Shown here: positions 35,607 to 43,981 of the stretch, one piece after another
Layout: every line of letters begins with the position of its first letter
Numbering within the stretch: position 1 is the stretch's first letter
Source: Christensenellaceae bacterium
GTDB taxonomy: Bacteria > Bacillota > Clostridia > Christensenellales > CAG-138
Assembly: GCA_031261085.1 (NCBI GenBank)
Contig: JAISKB010000012.1
Span: forward strand, 1-64,000
Reading direction: 5' to 3'
DNA: 64,000 nucleotides
The notes under the pieces: model-generated
Database searches by the model: none
What the model was told of the DNA's origin: nothing
What the model saw: only the letters and a program-made list of their open reading frames with translations
Program-made: the position numbers and the translations under genes

Positions 35607-36880
35607 TTCGCATATTCGACCTGGGCGAGCTGCGGCGGGAGGATGTGCTGCGGCGGGAGGGCGCGCTGCCGGATGTGCGGGAGGCGGTGGCGCGCATCAT
35701 ACAGGATGTTCGCGCCCAAGGTGACGCGGCCCTCCTTCGTTATGCCGCCCAATTCGACGGCGCGGGCGAAGCGCCCCTGGAGGTTACACCGGCGGAGGTC
35801 GAAGCGGCCGCAAAGCGGGTGGAGCCCGCGCTGCTGGCCATCATGCGCGAGGCGGCCGAAAACATACGCGCCTATCACACCAAACAGGTGCGCGGCGGCT
35901 TTGTGATAACGCCCAAGGCCGGGGCGGTGCTGGGGCAAATCATCCGCCCGCTGGCCCGGGTGGGCGTGTATGTGCCGGGCGGCACCGCGTGCTATCCCTC
36001 CACCGTGCTGATGGACGCGCTCCCCGCAAAGATAGCGGGGGTAGAGGAAATCATCATGGTAACGCCGGCCAAGGGCGGGGTGATTCGCCCCGAAATATTG
36101 GCGGCGGCGCAAATTGCGGGGGTAAACCGCATATTCCGCACCGGCGGCGCGCAGGCCGTGGCCGCGCTGGCCTATGGCACCCAAACCATACCCGGGGTCG
36201 ATAAAATCGTGGGCCCGGGCAACGCCTTTGTGGCCGAGGCCAAGCGGCAGGTGTTTGGGCAGGTGGATATCGATATGATAGCCGGGCCCAGCGAAATACT
36301 CATCGTGGCGGAGGAGGGGTGCGAGCCCAAAAACATCGCGGCGGATATGCTGGCCCAGGCCGAGCACGATGTCTTTGCGAGCGCCGTGCTCATCACGCCC
36401 AGCCGCGCGCTGGCGCTGCGGGTGCAGGCCGAGCTGGAGCGGCAGCTGCCGCTGCTTACAAGGGCGGCCATAGCCCGGGAATCCATCGATAACAACGGCA
36501 AAATTCTGCTGTGCGGCTCGGTAACGGAGGCGATTTCCCTTTCCAACGAGCTTGCGCCGGAGCACCTGGAGCTATGCCTGCAGGAGCCTTTTGCCTGCCT
36601 GCCGCTGGTGCAAAACGCCGGCTCCATATTTTTGGGCAACCACAGCCCCGAAGCGCTGGGCGATTATTTTGCCGGGCCCAACCACACGCTGCCCACCGGC
36701 GGCACGGCCCGCTTCGCAAGCCCGCTTTCGGTGGATGATTTCATCAAAAAATCCTCCTTCACATACTACACGGCGCAGGCGCTGGGCGAGGTGGCGGCAA
36801 AGGTAGCCCGCTTTGCCCAAGCCGAGGGGCTGGACGCGCATGCGAAAAGCGTCACCATACGAATGGAGCAAGAGCAATGA
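35603..36880 (+). CDS. hisD: Histidinol dehydrogenase
   Basis: A zinc enzyme catalysing the last two oxidations, histidinol to histidine, with NAD. The 425-residue protein has 'VGVYVPGGTACYPSTVLM', 'DMIAGPSEILIVAE', 'QAEHDVFASAVLIT' and the C-terminal 'NHTLPTGGTARF', all signature blocks. It starts at ATG 35603, overlapping the hisG stop by 4 bp, and overlaps hisC by 4 bp. Confidence 0.97.
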   Translation: MIRIFDLGELRREDVLRREGALPDVREAVARIIQDVRAQGDAALLRYAAQFDGAGEAPLEVTPAEVEAAAKRVEPALLAIMREAAENIRAYHTKQVRGGFVITPKAGAVLGQIIRPLARVGVYVPGGTACYPSTVLMDALPAKIAGVEEIIMVTPAKGGVIRPEILAAAQIAGVNRIFRTGGAQAVAALAYGTQTIPGVDKIVGPGNAFVAEAKRQVFGQVDIDMIAGPSEILIVAEEGCEPKNIAADMLAQAEHDVFASAVLITPSRALALRVQAELERQLPLLTRAAIARESIDNNGKILLCGSVTEAISLSNELAPEHLELCLQEPFACLPLVQNAGSIFLGNHSPEALGDYFAGPNHTLPTGGTARFASPLSVDDFIKKSSFTYYTAQALGEVAAKVARFAQAEGLDAHAKSVTIRMEQEQ

Positions 36881-37941
36881 GCCGGTTTTTGAGCGCACGC
36901 TTCGCCGCGCTGCAAGCCTATACGCCGGGCGAGCAGCCGCAGGATATGGCCTATACCAAGCTGAACACCAACGAGTCGCCCTACCCGCCCTCGCCGGGCG
37001 TGTTCGCGGCGCTCTCGTCCAGTGAAATCGCGCGGCTGCAGTTGTACCCCGACCCGGAGGGCAAGCGCCTTAGGGCCAAATTGGCCGCGCGCTATGGCGT
37101 GTCGCCGCAAAATGTGCTGCTGGCCAACGGCTCCGATGAAATATTGAACTTCGCCTTCATGGCATTTTGCGATAGCGCCACCCCGGTTATCTTCCCGGAT
37201 ATCAGCTATGGCTTCTACCCGGTGTATGCTAGGCTCTATGGCCTCAGCTATAAAACGGCGCCCCTCAAAGAGGATTTTACCATCGACCCAAAGCACTATG
37301 GCGGCAACGACGCCACGGTCGTTTTGGCCAACCCCAACGCGCCCACCGGCATCGCGCTTTCGCTGGAACAGATAGAGGCCATACTCAAAGCCAACCCCGA
37401 TCATATCGTGCTGGTCGATGAGGCGTATGTGGACTTTGGCGCGCAATCCGCGCTGCCGCTGCTGGGGCGGTACGACAACCTGCTCATCGCGCAGACGTTC
37501 TCCAAATCCCGCTCGTTGGCGGGCGCGCGGCTGGGCTTTGCCCTGGCGAGCGAGGATGTCATTGCCGACCTCGATACCATACGCTATTCCACCAACCCCT
37601 ATAACCTCAACCGGCTCACGCTGCTGGCGGGGGAAGCCGCGGTGGAGGATGCCGCATATTATGAGGCAAACGCGCAAACCATCATACAAACGCGGGCCTA
37701 TACGGCGGCGGCGCTGCGGGAGCTGGGCTTTGCGCTTACCAACTCCAAAGCCAACTTTTTATTCGCGTCGCATCCGGCGCTGCCGGGCGGGGCGCTGTAC
37801 CGCCGGCTCAAGGAGCTGGGCGTGCTGGTGCGCCACTTCGGCAACCCGCGCATTCAAAATTATGTGCGCATCACCGTGGGCACGCAGGGGCAAATGGATA
37901 CCCTGCTCGCCTGCGTGCGCCGCATCTTAACGGAACAATAA
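36877..37941 (+). CDS. hisC: Histidinol-phosphate aminotransferase
   Basis: A PLP enzyme converting imidazole-acetol phosphate to histidinol phosphate. The 354-residue protein has 'KLNTNESPYPPSP', 'NGSDEILNFAF', the Asp-containing 'VDEAYVDF' and the Schiff-base Lys in 'TFSKSRSLAGARLGF'. It sits in the his operon between hisD and hisB with a 4-bp overlap to hisD, which settles the choice among aminotransferases. Confidence 0.95.
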   Translation: MSRFLSARFAALQAYTPGEQPQDMAYTKLNTNESPYPPSPGVFAALSSSEIARLQLYPDPEGKRLRAKLAARYGVSPQNVLLANGSDEILNFAFMAFCDSATPVIFPDISYGFYPVYARLYGLSYKTAPLKEDFTIDPKHYGGNDATVVLANPNAPTGIALSLEQIEAILKANPDHIVLVDEAYVDFGAQSALPLLGRYDNLLIAQTFSKSRSLAGARLGFALASEDVIADLDTIRYSTNPYNLNRLTLLAGEAAVEDAAYYEANAQTIIQTRAYTAAALRELGFALTNSKANFLFASHPALPGGALYRRLKELGVLVRHFGNPRIQNYVRITVGTQGQMDTLLACVRRILTEQ

Positions 37942-37959
37942 ATCAGGGAGGGGAACATT

Positions 37960-38547
37960 ATGCGCAAAAGTACAATAGAGCGCGCTACCGCCGAAACCAA
38001 GGTAACGCTTTCGCTGGTGGTAGGGGGGGAGGGCCGCGCCATGGCCAACACCGGCGTGGGCTTTTTGGATCATATGCTGACGCTGCTTGCCGGACATGGC
38101 CGGTTTGACCTGAGCGTGACCTGCGTGGGCGACACCCAGGTGGATGCGCACCACAGCGTGGAGGATATCGCCATTTGCCTGGGGCGGGCGTTTCAAGAGG
38201 CGCTGGGCGAAAAGCGCGGCATTTGCCGCTACGGCAGCGTGCTGCTGCCTATGGATGAGGCGCTTATACTCTGCGCGGTCGATATTTCGGGCCGGGGGTT
38301 ATTGTGCTATGATTTGAACATACCCGCGCAAAGGGTGGGCGATTTCGATACCGAGCTGACCCAAGAATTTATGCAGGCCTTCGCGCGGGAAGCGAGGGTT
38401 ACGCTCCACCTAAAGCAGCTCAGCGGCGGCAATTCGCACCACATCATAGAGGGCGCGTTTAAAGCGCTGGGGCGCGCGCTTAGGCAGGCGGCTTCTTTGG
38501 ATGCGGCGCTGGGGGAGGCCATACCCTCCACCAAGGGTACGCTCTAA
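37960..38547 (+). CDS. hisB: Imidazoleglycerol-phosphate dehydratase
   Basis: The monofunctional dehydratase (195 residues) without the phosphatase domain of enteric HisB. Duplicated metal motifs 'GFLDHMLTLLAGHG' / 'DAHHSVEDI' and 'HIIEGAFKALGRAL' are present. GGAGGGG precedes the ATG. The final A of the stop is shared with the ATG of hisH. Confidence 0.96.
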   Translation: MRKSTIERATAETKVTLSLVVGGEGRAMANTGVGFLDHMLTLLAGHGRFDLSVTCVGDTQVDAHHSVEDIAICLGRAFQEALGEKRGICRYGSVLLPMDEALILCAVDISGRGLLCYDLNIPAQRVGDFDTELTQEFMQAFAREARVTLHLKQLSGGNSHHIIEGAFKALGRALRQAASLDAALGEAIPSTKGTL

Positions 38548-39164
38548 TGCTGGCGATACTCGATTATGGCGTGGGCAACCTGTTTTCGCTGCAGAGCTCG
38601 CTGCGTTATGTGGGCGCGGCGGCGGAGATAACCCGCGACGCGGCGGCCATTCGCCGTGCCGATAAGGTGATACTGCCCGGTGTGGGCGCGTTTGCCGACG
38701 CGGCGCAAAAGCTGCGCGCGAGCGGGCTGTTTGCGTTGGTGCAGGGGGAGGTGGCGGCGGGCAAGCCGCTGCTGGGCATCTGCCTGGGTATGCAGCTGCT
38801 GTTCCAAAAGAGCTATGAATATGGCGAGCACGAGGGCTTGGCGCTGCTGCCCGGTAACGTTTGCCCCATCGCGCCGGTCATCGGGGCGGGGCTGAAGGTG
38901 CCCCATATAGGCTGGAACGCCCTGCGCTTCCCGGTAAAAAAGCAAAAATCCCCCTTGTTTGCGCAGGTGGAGGAGGGGGAGTGCGTGTATTTTGTGCATT
39001 CCTACGCGGCGATGGATTGCGCCGGGGCGGTAACGGCCACCGCCGAATACGGCGTGCCGCTCACCGCGGCGGTGGGGCGGGATAACGTGCTGGGCACGCA
39101 GTTCCATCCCGAAAAGAGCGGGGATGTGGGCCTGCGTATTCTGCGCGCGTTCGCGGCGCTGTAA
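38547..39164 (+). CDS. hisH: Imidazole glycerol phosphate synthase, glutaminase subunit
   Basis: The class I glutamine amidotransferase partner of HisF. The 205-residue protein has 'LDYGVGNLFSLQSSL', nucleophile Cys in 'GICLGMQLLF' and the His/Glu pair in 'GTQFHPEKSGDVG'. It starts one base into the hisB stop. It delivers ammonia to HisF, encoded two genes later. Confidence 0.96.
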   Translation: MLAILDYGVGNLFSLQSSLRYVGAAAEITRDAAAIRRADKVILPGVGAFADAAQKLRASGLFALVQGEVAAGKPLLGICLGMQLLFQKSYEYGEHEGLALLPGNVCPIAPVIGAGLKVPHIGWNALRFPVKKQKSPLFAQVEEGECVYFVHSYAAMDCAGAVTATAEYGVPLTAAVGRDNVLGTQFHPEKSGDVGLRILRAFAAL

Positions 39165-39175
39165 GGGGGAGCGAT

Positions 39176-39901
39176 ATGCACTTGTTTCCGGCGATCGATG
39201 TTTATGACGGTAAGGCGGTGCGCCTTAAAAAGGGCGAGTATGCCGACATGACCGTATACAGCCCCGACCCGCCCGCGGTGGCAAGGTCGTTTTGCCAGGC
39301 GGGCGCGGCGTATTTGCATGTGGTGGATTTAGAGGGCGCCAAGGCGGGTGAACCCCGCAACGCGGCGGTAATCTGCCGCATATTGCGCGAGAGCGGCCTT
39401 AAGGCCGAGGTGGGCGGGGGCATACGCACGCAAAGCGACATCGCCCGCTATTTGGATGCCGGCGCGCTGCGGGTGATATTGGGTACCGCCGCGCTGACCG
39501 AGCCAAGCTTTTTGGCCCGCATGGCCGCGCAATACGGCGATGCGCTGGCCGTGGGCGTGGATGCGCGGGAGGGCCGCGTGGCCATTCGCGGCTGGGTCGA
39601 AACCTCGGATACCGACTGCTTCGCGTTTTGCCGCACGCTGCAGGGGCTGGGCATACGCACGGTAATCTGCACCGATATTTCTAAGGACGGCCTGCTGGGC
39701 GGCGCCAACCGCGCGCTCTATGCCGAGCTGTCGCAAGCCGTATCCATGGATATTATCGCCTCGGGCGGCGTCTCCACGCTGGAGGATATACGCGCGCTGG
39801 CCGATATGGGGCTGTATGGCGCCATAGTGGGCAAGGCGCTTTACACCGGGGATTTAAAGCTGCAGCAGGCGCTTGCCGCCGCCGCGGGGGTGGGCGTATG
39901 A
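39176..39901 (+). CDS. hisA: ProFAR isomerase
   Basis: A TIM-barrel isomerase acting on phosphoribosylformimino-AICAR-phosphate. The 241-residue protein has 'FPAIDVYDGKAVRLKKGEY' with the first catalytic Asp, 'EVGGGIRT' and 'TDISKDGLLGGAN' with the second. It ends with a 4-bp overlap to hisF, its structural paralogue. Confidence 0.96.
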   Translation: MHLFPAIDVYDGKAVRLKKGEYADMTVYSPDPPAVARSFCQAGAAYLHVVDLEGAKAGEPRNAAVICRILRESGLKAEVGGGIRTQSDIARYLDAGALRVILGTAALTEPSFLARMAAQYGDALAVGVDAREGRVAIRGWVETSDTDCFAFCRTLQGLGIRTVICTDISKDGLLGGANRALYAELSQAVSMDIIASGGVSTLEDIRALADMGLYGAIVGKALYTGDLKLQQALAAAAGVGV

Positions 39902-40656
39902 TTACCAAGCGCATCATACCCTGCCTGGATGTGCGGGAGGGCCGGGTGGTAAAGGGCGTCCATTTCGAGGGCCTGCAGGATATATCCTCCCCGGTGGAAT
40001 TGGCGGGGTACTACAGCCGCCACGGCGCCGATGAACTGGTGTTTTACGACATCACGGCCTCGGTGGAGGGGCGCGCGCTGTTTGTGGGCGTGCTGCGCGA
40101 GGTGGCGCAAAGGGTGTTTATACCCCTCACGGTGGGGGGCGGCATAAACGGCGTGGAGGATTTTGACCGCGTGCTGCATGCCGGGGCGGATAAGGTCAGC
40201 GTAAATTCCGGCGCCATCCGCAACCCCGACCTCATCGCACAGGCGGCCAAAAAGTATGGCGACCAGTGCGTGGTGCTCTCGGTGGATGCAAAGAGGGTAA
40301 ACGGGGGCTTCCGCGTGTTTGCCAAGGGCGGGCGGGAGGATACCGGCTTGGATGCCATAGATTGGATACGCAGGGGCGTTGGCTTGGGCGCGGGGGAAAT
40401 CGTACTCAATTCCATCGATACCGATGGCGTGAAGCGCGGGTTCGATCTGGAGATGCTCTCGGCGGTTTGCGAGGCGGTGCGGGTGCCCGTCATCGCTTCG
40501 GGCGGCGCGGGGAGCATGGCGCATTTCACACAGCTGTTTCAAACCCTGCCCAAGGTGGATGCCGGGCTGGCCGCCAGCATATTCCACTTTGGCGAGGTGA
40601 AAATACCCGATTTAAAGCGGGAACTGGCCGCGCAGGGCATAAACGTGAGGCTGTAG
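39898..40656 (+). CDS. hisF: Imidazole glycerol phosphate synthase, cyclase subunit
   Basis: A TIM barrel that joins PRFAR with ammonia from HisH, giving IGP and AICAR. The 252-residue protein has 'IIPCLDVREGRVVKGVHF', 'PLTVGGGI', 'GAGEIVLNSIDTDGVKRGFDLEM' and 'IASGGAGS'. The start overlaps the hisA stop. A 78-bp gap with an odd AT-rich repeat separates it from hisIE. Confidence 0.97.
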   Translation: MITKRIIPCLDVREGRVVKGVHFEGLQDISSPVELAGYYSRHGADELVFYDITASVEGRALFVGVLREVAQRVFIPLTVGGGINGVEDFDRVLHAGADKVSVNSGAIRNPDLIAQAAKKYGDQCVVLSVDAKRVNGGFRVFAKGGREDTGLDAIDWIRRGVGLGAGEIVLNSIDTDGVKRGFDLEMLSAVCEAVRVPVIASGGAGSMAHFTQLFQTLPKVDAGLAASIFHFGEVKIPDLKRELAAQGINVRL

Positions 40657-40670
40657 CGCAGGCCGCGGTA

Positions 40671-40720
40671 AAATAATCAATAACAATTAACAATAACAAT
40701 AACGAATAACAATAACGAAG
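40671..40720. repeat. AT-rich AATAAC-type simple repeat between hisF and hisIE
   Basis: Roughly fifty bases are made almost only of AATAAC / AACAAT words, ending 'aacgaataacaataacgaag'. A related stretch in inverse orientation lies at the end of the holin gene (43519-43550). It stands out in an otherwise GC-rich operon with overlapping genes. Confidence 0.7.
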
Positions 40721-40734
40721 GAAGGAACCGACCG

Positions 40735-41388
40735 ATGCTGCAAGCCGATCAACTCAAATTTGACGCGCAGGGGCTTATACCTGCCATCGTGGTGGATGCC
40801 GGGAGCCGCGCCGTGCTCACACTGGCCTATATGAACCGTGAAAGCCTGGAGATTAGCCTAAAGGAGGGGCGCACCTGCTTTTGGTCCCGCTCGCGGCAGC
40901 AGCTTTGGCGCAAGGGCGAAAGCTCGGGCAACGTGCAGCATATACTCCGCATCGTGGCGGATTGCGACCGCGACGCGCTGTGCGTATACGTCCGCAAGGA
41001 GGGGCCCGCCTGCCACCTGGGCACGGATTCCTGCTTTGGCGCGCCCGTGTACGAGAGCGACACAGAGCCCGAGCCCTTCAGCCTAAGCGGGCTGGCGGCG
41101 CTGATTGAGGGCCGCAAAACCAACCCGCAGGAGGGTTCCTATACCACCTATCTGTTCGATAAGGGGCTGGATAAAATACTCAAGAAAATAGGCGAGGAAG
41201 CCACCGAGGTGGTGCTGGCGGGCAAGGCGCAGGATAAGGCCGAAACCATATACGAAATAGCCGACCTTGCCTACCATGTGCTGGTGCTCATGTGCGAGGC
41301 GGGCATTTCGCTGCAGGATATCGAGCAGGAGCTTGCGGCGCGGCATGTGATCGATAAAAAAACCAAGCAGGAGAAGATGACTCCATGA
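40735..41388 (+). CDS. hisIE: Bifunctional phosphoribosyl-AMP cyclohydrolase / phosphoribosyl-ATP pyrophosphatase
   Basis: A fusion of the second and third pathway steps; 217 residues. The HisI part (1-115) has 'ACHLGTDSCFG' with zinc-binding Cys and 'RTCFWSRSRQQLWRKGESSGN'. The HisE part (about 120-205) has 'GLDKILKKIGEEATEVVLAGK'. GGAAGGAA precedes the ATG. Its stop region overlaps the ATG of the phosphatase gene. Confidence 0.96.
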   Translation: MLQADQLKFDAQGLIPAIVVDAGSRAVLTLAYMNRESLEISLKEGRTCFWSRSRQQLWRKGESSGNVQHILRIVADCDRDALCVYVRKEGPACHLGTDSCFGAPVYESDTEPEPFSLSGLAALIEGRKTNPQEGSYTTYLFDKGLDKILKKIGEEATEVVLAGKAQDKAETIYEIADLAYHVLVLMCEAGISLQDIEQELAARHVIDKKTKQEKMTP

Positions 41389-42203
41389 CCTTCTATGGTG
41401 ATTTTCATACCCACACCAGCTATAGCGATGGCGAAAACACCCCGCGCGAGATGGCGGAGAGCGCGTGTACAATGGGGTTATCCGCGCTGGGCATTACAGA
41501 CCATGCCTACGCGCTCTGCGATGAGGATTGCTGTATACCGCAAAGCGCCGTGCGGCCGCGTTACGATGCCCTGCGCGCGCTGCAGCGCGAATATGCGGAT
41601 AGGCTGGCGATAGGGTGCGGCATCGAGCAGGATGTCTGCGGCGCGTTCGACGCGCTGCCCTACGATTACCGCATCACCTCCATGCACTATTTATGCTGGG
41701 AGGGCGCCTATATTTGCGTGGAGGATACGCCGGCGCGCTTGCAAGCGGGCATACAGGCCTGCTTTGGCGGGGACGCTTACGCGTTTGTTAAGGCGTATTA
41801 CGCGCGGCTCGCCGAGGCGCTGCCCGCATTTCCCACGGATATCGTGGGGCATTTTGATGTGCTCACCAAGTTTAACGGGCAGGGCGCCTTTTTTGATGAA
41901 AGCGATGCGCGCTACCGCCGCGCTGCGCTCGAAGCGCTGCATGCCGTGCTGCAAACGCACCGCCTGTTCGAGGTGAATACCGGCGCGTGGGTGCACGGCT
42001 ACCGAAGTGAGCCGTATCCCGCCGCGTTTTTGCTGCGCGCGCTGTACCAAGCGGGCGGCGAGGTGATACTCAGCAGCGACAGCCACAGCGCCTTGGGTAT
42101 AGCGGGCGGCTTTGCCGATGCGGCGGCGCTGTGCAGGGCCTGCGGCTTCCGCTATGCCAAGGTGTTTACGCAGGCCGGTTTTAAGGATGTGCCGCTGGGG
42201 TGA
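41385..42203 (+). CDS. hisK: Histidinol-phosphatase, PHP family
   Basis: It removes phosphate from histidinol phosphate with a PHP trinuclear metal site. The 272-residue protein has 'YGDFHTHTSYSDGENTP', 'ITDHAYAL', 'GCGIEQDV' and the late 'LSSDSHSA'. It fills the phosphatase step that monofunctional HisB lacks, so the operon encodes every step from PRPP/ATP to histidine. A 4-bp overlap with hisIE supports co-translation. Confidence 0.92.
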   Translation: MTFYGDFHTHTSYSDGENTPREMAESACTMGLSALGITDHAYALCDEDCCIPQSAVRPRYDALRALQREYADRLAIGCGIEQDVCGAFDALPYDYRITSMHYLCWEGAYICVEDTPARLQAGIQACFGGDAYAFVKAYYARLAEALPAFPTDIVGHFDVLTKFNGQGAFFDESDARYRRAALEALHAVLQTHRLFEVNTGAWVHGYRSEPYPAAFLLRALYQAGGEVILSSDSHSALGIAGGFADAAALCRACGFRYAKVFTQAGFKDVPLG

Positions 42204-42219
42204 AATGGCTTTTAAAGCG

Positions 42220-42253
42220 AACGGCCCCGCAAGCTGCAGCCTGCGGGGCCGTT
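42220..42253 (+). terminator. Terminator of the histidine operon
   Basis: ACGGCCCCGCA and TGCGGGGCCGT form an 11-bp GC-rich stem with a GC-rich loop, followed by a weak T-rich run. It separates the operon from the convergent Imm17-like gene. Confidence 0.75.
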
Positions 42254-42282
42254 GGTTTATAAGCGTAAAGAGCTGCGCATCG

Positions 42283-42555
42283 CTATAGGGCAGGCAGAAT
42301 CATGGGCAAAACGACCACTCCAAAGAGAATGATTAGAACGCTTGCGATGCCGATCAAGACCCGCCGGGTTTTGCGGCTCCCGTTGCGCAGAAAAAAACTG
42401 AACAGGCCGGCTCTCCTCGGCGCGGCGTGCTTTTCACCCACCACCCATTGCCAGTCGAAAATAGCGCCGAGCAAAAGCAGCCCGCCCAGCATCGCCAAAA
42501 CCAATCCGGGGTATGTAAAGAGGAAGGTTTCTACCTTTTGCCCGATTGCTTCCAT
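42283..42555 (-). CDS. Imm17-like small two-helix membrane protein
   Basis: A 90-residue protein with two hydrophobic helices (about 14-36 and 66-86). 'GGLLLLGAIFDWQWV' followed by a basic 'RNGSRKTRRVLIGI' segment resembles the Imm17 family, predicted immunity proteins of polymorphic toxin systems. No toxin with recognisable domains is next to it. It lies 12 bp downstream of an unknown 249-residue gene and is probably co-transcribed with it. The family call is from memory and tentative. Confidence 0.55.
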   Translation of the reverse strand: MEAIGQKVETFLFTYPGLVLAMLGGLLLLGAIFDWQWVVGEKHAAPRRAGLFSFFLRNGSRKTRRVLIGIASVLIILFGVVVLPMILPAL

Positions 42556-42567
42556 AGGCGGCCCCCG

Positions 42568-43317
42568 TTACACATAATAAGGTGCGGCGATGACGGTCAA
42601 TTCCGTATCCCGGTTTACTTTCGGTTCCTGCGTCAGCAAAAACGGGACGATTTTGTCGTTGGGTAGGAACGTTTTCGGGAGCGCCTTGGCGCCTTCGAAG
42701 GTATAGGTGACGCACCATGTCCTCCCGCCGGGGGCTATGGATTCACCCACGGGGAAGCTAAAGCGGCTGGTCGAATTTTTTAGATGCGCAATAAGGTCCT
42801 TCATATCCTTTGGCACCTCCGCGCTGTTTTTAAGCGCGGCGACCTTTTCGGCTACGTCGGTTAGGTATGCGGCATCGCGCATGTGTTCGTCGAGGGCGAT
42901 GATAAACACGGCGCCCACCTTAGCCGATGGGCTAGGCTTCCCCTGCGCCGCGCCGGCCGGGCCATAATCCCAGTCGATCGGTTTCCACAGCCAGCCGTTC
43001 GCCTCCACCACCGCGCCGTAAACGAGCGGGGCGCTCATATACTTTTCTTCCCATTTCACGCGCCCAACCAGGGGCGGCTTACCGGCGCAGGCGCGCATAA
43101 AATCATCGTTTACATCGCGCGGCGTTTCGGCATAGGGCGCCAGCCTTTCTAAATGGGTGATGTTGACAAGCGCCTGCTGTTTCTTTTCCAGCAATTCAAT
43201 CATGTATTGCTTCAGCTCTTGATATTTCGGGTTGTCGTCCAACTCGTTGATTGAGTTTTCGAGCGCTTGGATGGACATAGCCTGAACACCCTTTTTTTGT
43301 AAACCACTCAGTGCCAT
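42568..43317 (-). CDS. Unknown protein paired with Imm17-like gene
   Basis: A 249-residue soluble protein that I do not recognise. Residues 14-50 are helical and charged ('INELDDNPKYQELKQYMIELL'), the middle is Trp- and Gly-rich ('EANGWLWKPIDWDYGPAG'), and the end looks strand-rich. It has no signal peptide. ATG 43317 is chosen because GAGGAG lies 10 bp upstream; the track start at 43335 overlaps this box. An AT-rich tract with a TATAAT on the minus strand near 43390 could be its promoter. It could be a toxin partner, a chaperone or a phage accessory protein. Confidence 0.6.
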   Translation of the reverse strand: MALSGLQKKGVQAMSIQALENSINELDDNPKYQELKQYMIELLEKKQQALVNITHLERLAPYAETPRDVNDDFMRACAGKPPLVGRVKWEEKYMSAPLVYGAVVEANGWLWKPIDWDYGPAGAAQGKPSPSAKVGAVFIIALDEHMRDAAYLTDVAEKVAALKNSAEVPKDMKDLIAHLKNSTSRFSFPVGESIAPGGRTWCVTYTFEGAKALPKTFLPNDKIVPFLLTQEPKVNRDTELTVIAAPYYV

Positions 43318-43476
43318 ATGTATGCAGCTCCTCATTTTATTTTTTTGTGTAATTCTCTAAAATTTGTATATAAATGTATTTTATTATTATAACAAAAAAT
43401 AACATATAACGCAATTGAAAGCGAAGCATGGTCACATATACCGGCATCAAAATCGCCTTTCCTGCTGCCAAAACGC

Positions 43477-43513
43477 AAAAGCAGGCGCGCCCCCATGGAG
43501 CGCGCCTGTTTTA
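43477..43513 (-). terminator. Terminator at the end of the capsid-lysis operon
   Basis: On the minus strand AAAACAGGCGCGC and GCGCGCCTGCTTTT form a 9-bp stem about 35 bp after the holin stop. T-rich flanks on both strands allow bidirectional action. Confidence 0.75.
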
Positions 43514-43518
43514 AGCTG

Positions 43519-43550
43519 TTCGTTACTATTTATTGCTATTCGTTACTTAC
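43519..43550. repeat. AATAAC-type AT-rich segment at the holin 3' end
   Basis: The reverse complement reads 'aagtaagtaacgaatagcaataaatagtaacg', similar to the hisF-hisIE repeat (TAACGAATAACAATAACG). Confidence 0.5.
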
Positions 43551-43963
43551 TTCGCGTCCACATCCGATTCCTGCAGCTTGGTGAGCATGCTGCGCAGCGG
43601 CGCGGGCAGGGGCAGGCCGATTTTACCCGCGTTTTCGAGTATGGAAAACCCTTCGTTTGCGATGTAGAACATGCATACCGCCGCGCGAATCGCCCCGTGG
43701 GTGCTGGGTACCAGCTGGTCGAGCAGGGCGGAGAGCGCCACCATCGCAAATATAAACACCTTTTTGAGCAGCCCCATAAACCCCACGCCGGAATCCAGGC
43801 ACTTGCACACCGCCGCGCCGATGATGCCCGTGATGTAATCGAGGCATACGACGCAGAGCAGCACCATGATGGAAGCGTCCCATGGGCCGAATAAATAGGC
43901 GAATAGGCCGCCCAGGGCGGCGGGGATACCCTTTGTCAAAAGCATAGTCATATTTTGATTCAT
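43547..43963 (-). CDS. Phage holin family protein
   Basis: A 138-residue membrane protein with about three or four hydrophobic helices, starting 'GIPAALGGLFAYLFGPWD' and with the conserved 'LLCVVCLDYITGIIGAAV' block of toxin-secretion/phage-lysis holins. It would form the membrane lesion that lets the neighbouring lysin reach the wall. Last gene of the minus-strand operon, 18 bp after the lysin gene. Composition is like the host genome, so it is not a recent arrival. Confidence 0.88.
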   Translation of the reverse strand: MNQNMTMLLTKGIPAALGGLFAYLFGPWDASIMVLLCVVCLDYITGIIGAAVCKCLDSGVGFMGLLKKVFIFAMVALSALLDQLVPSTHGAIRAAVCMFYIANEGFSILENAGKIGLPLPAPLRSMLTKLQESDVDAK

Positions 43964-43981
43964 ATGCGAATTCCCTCCTTA

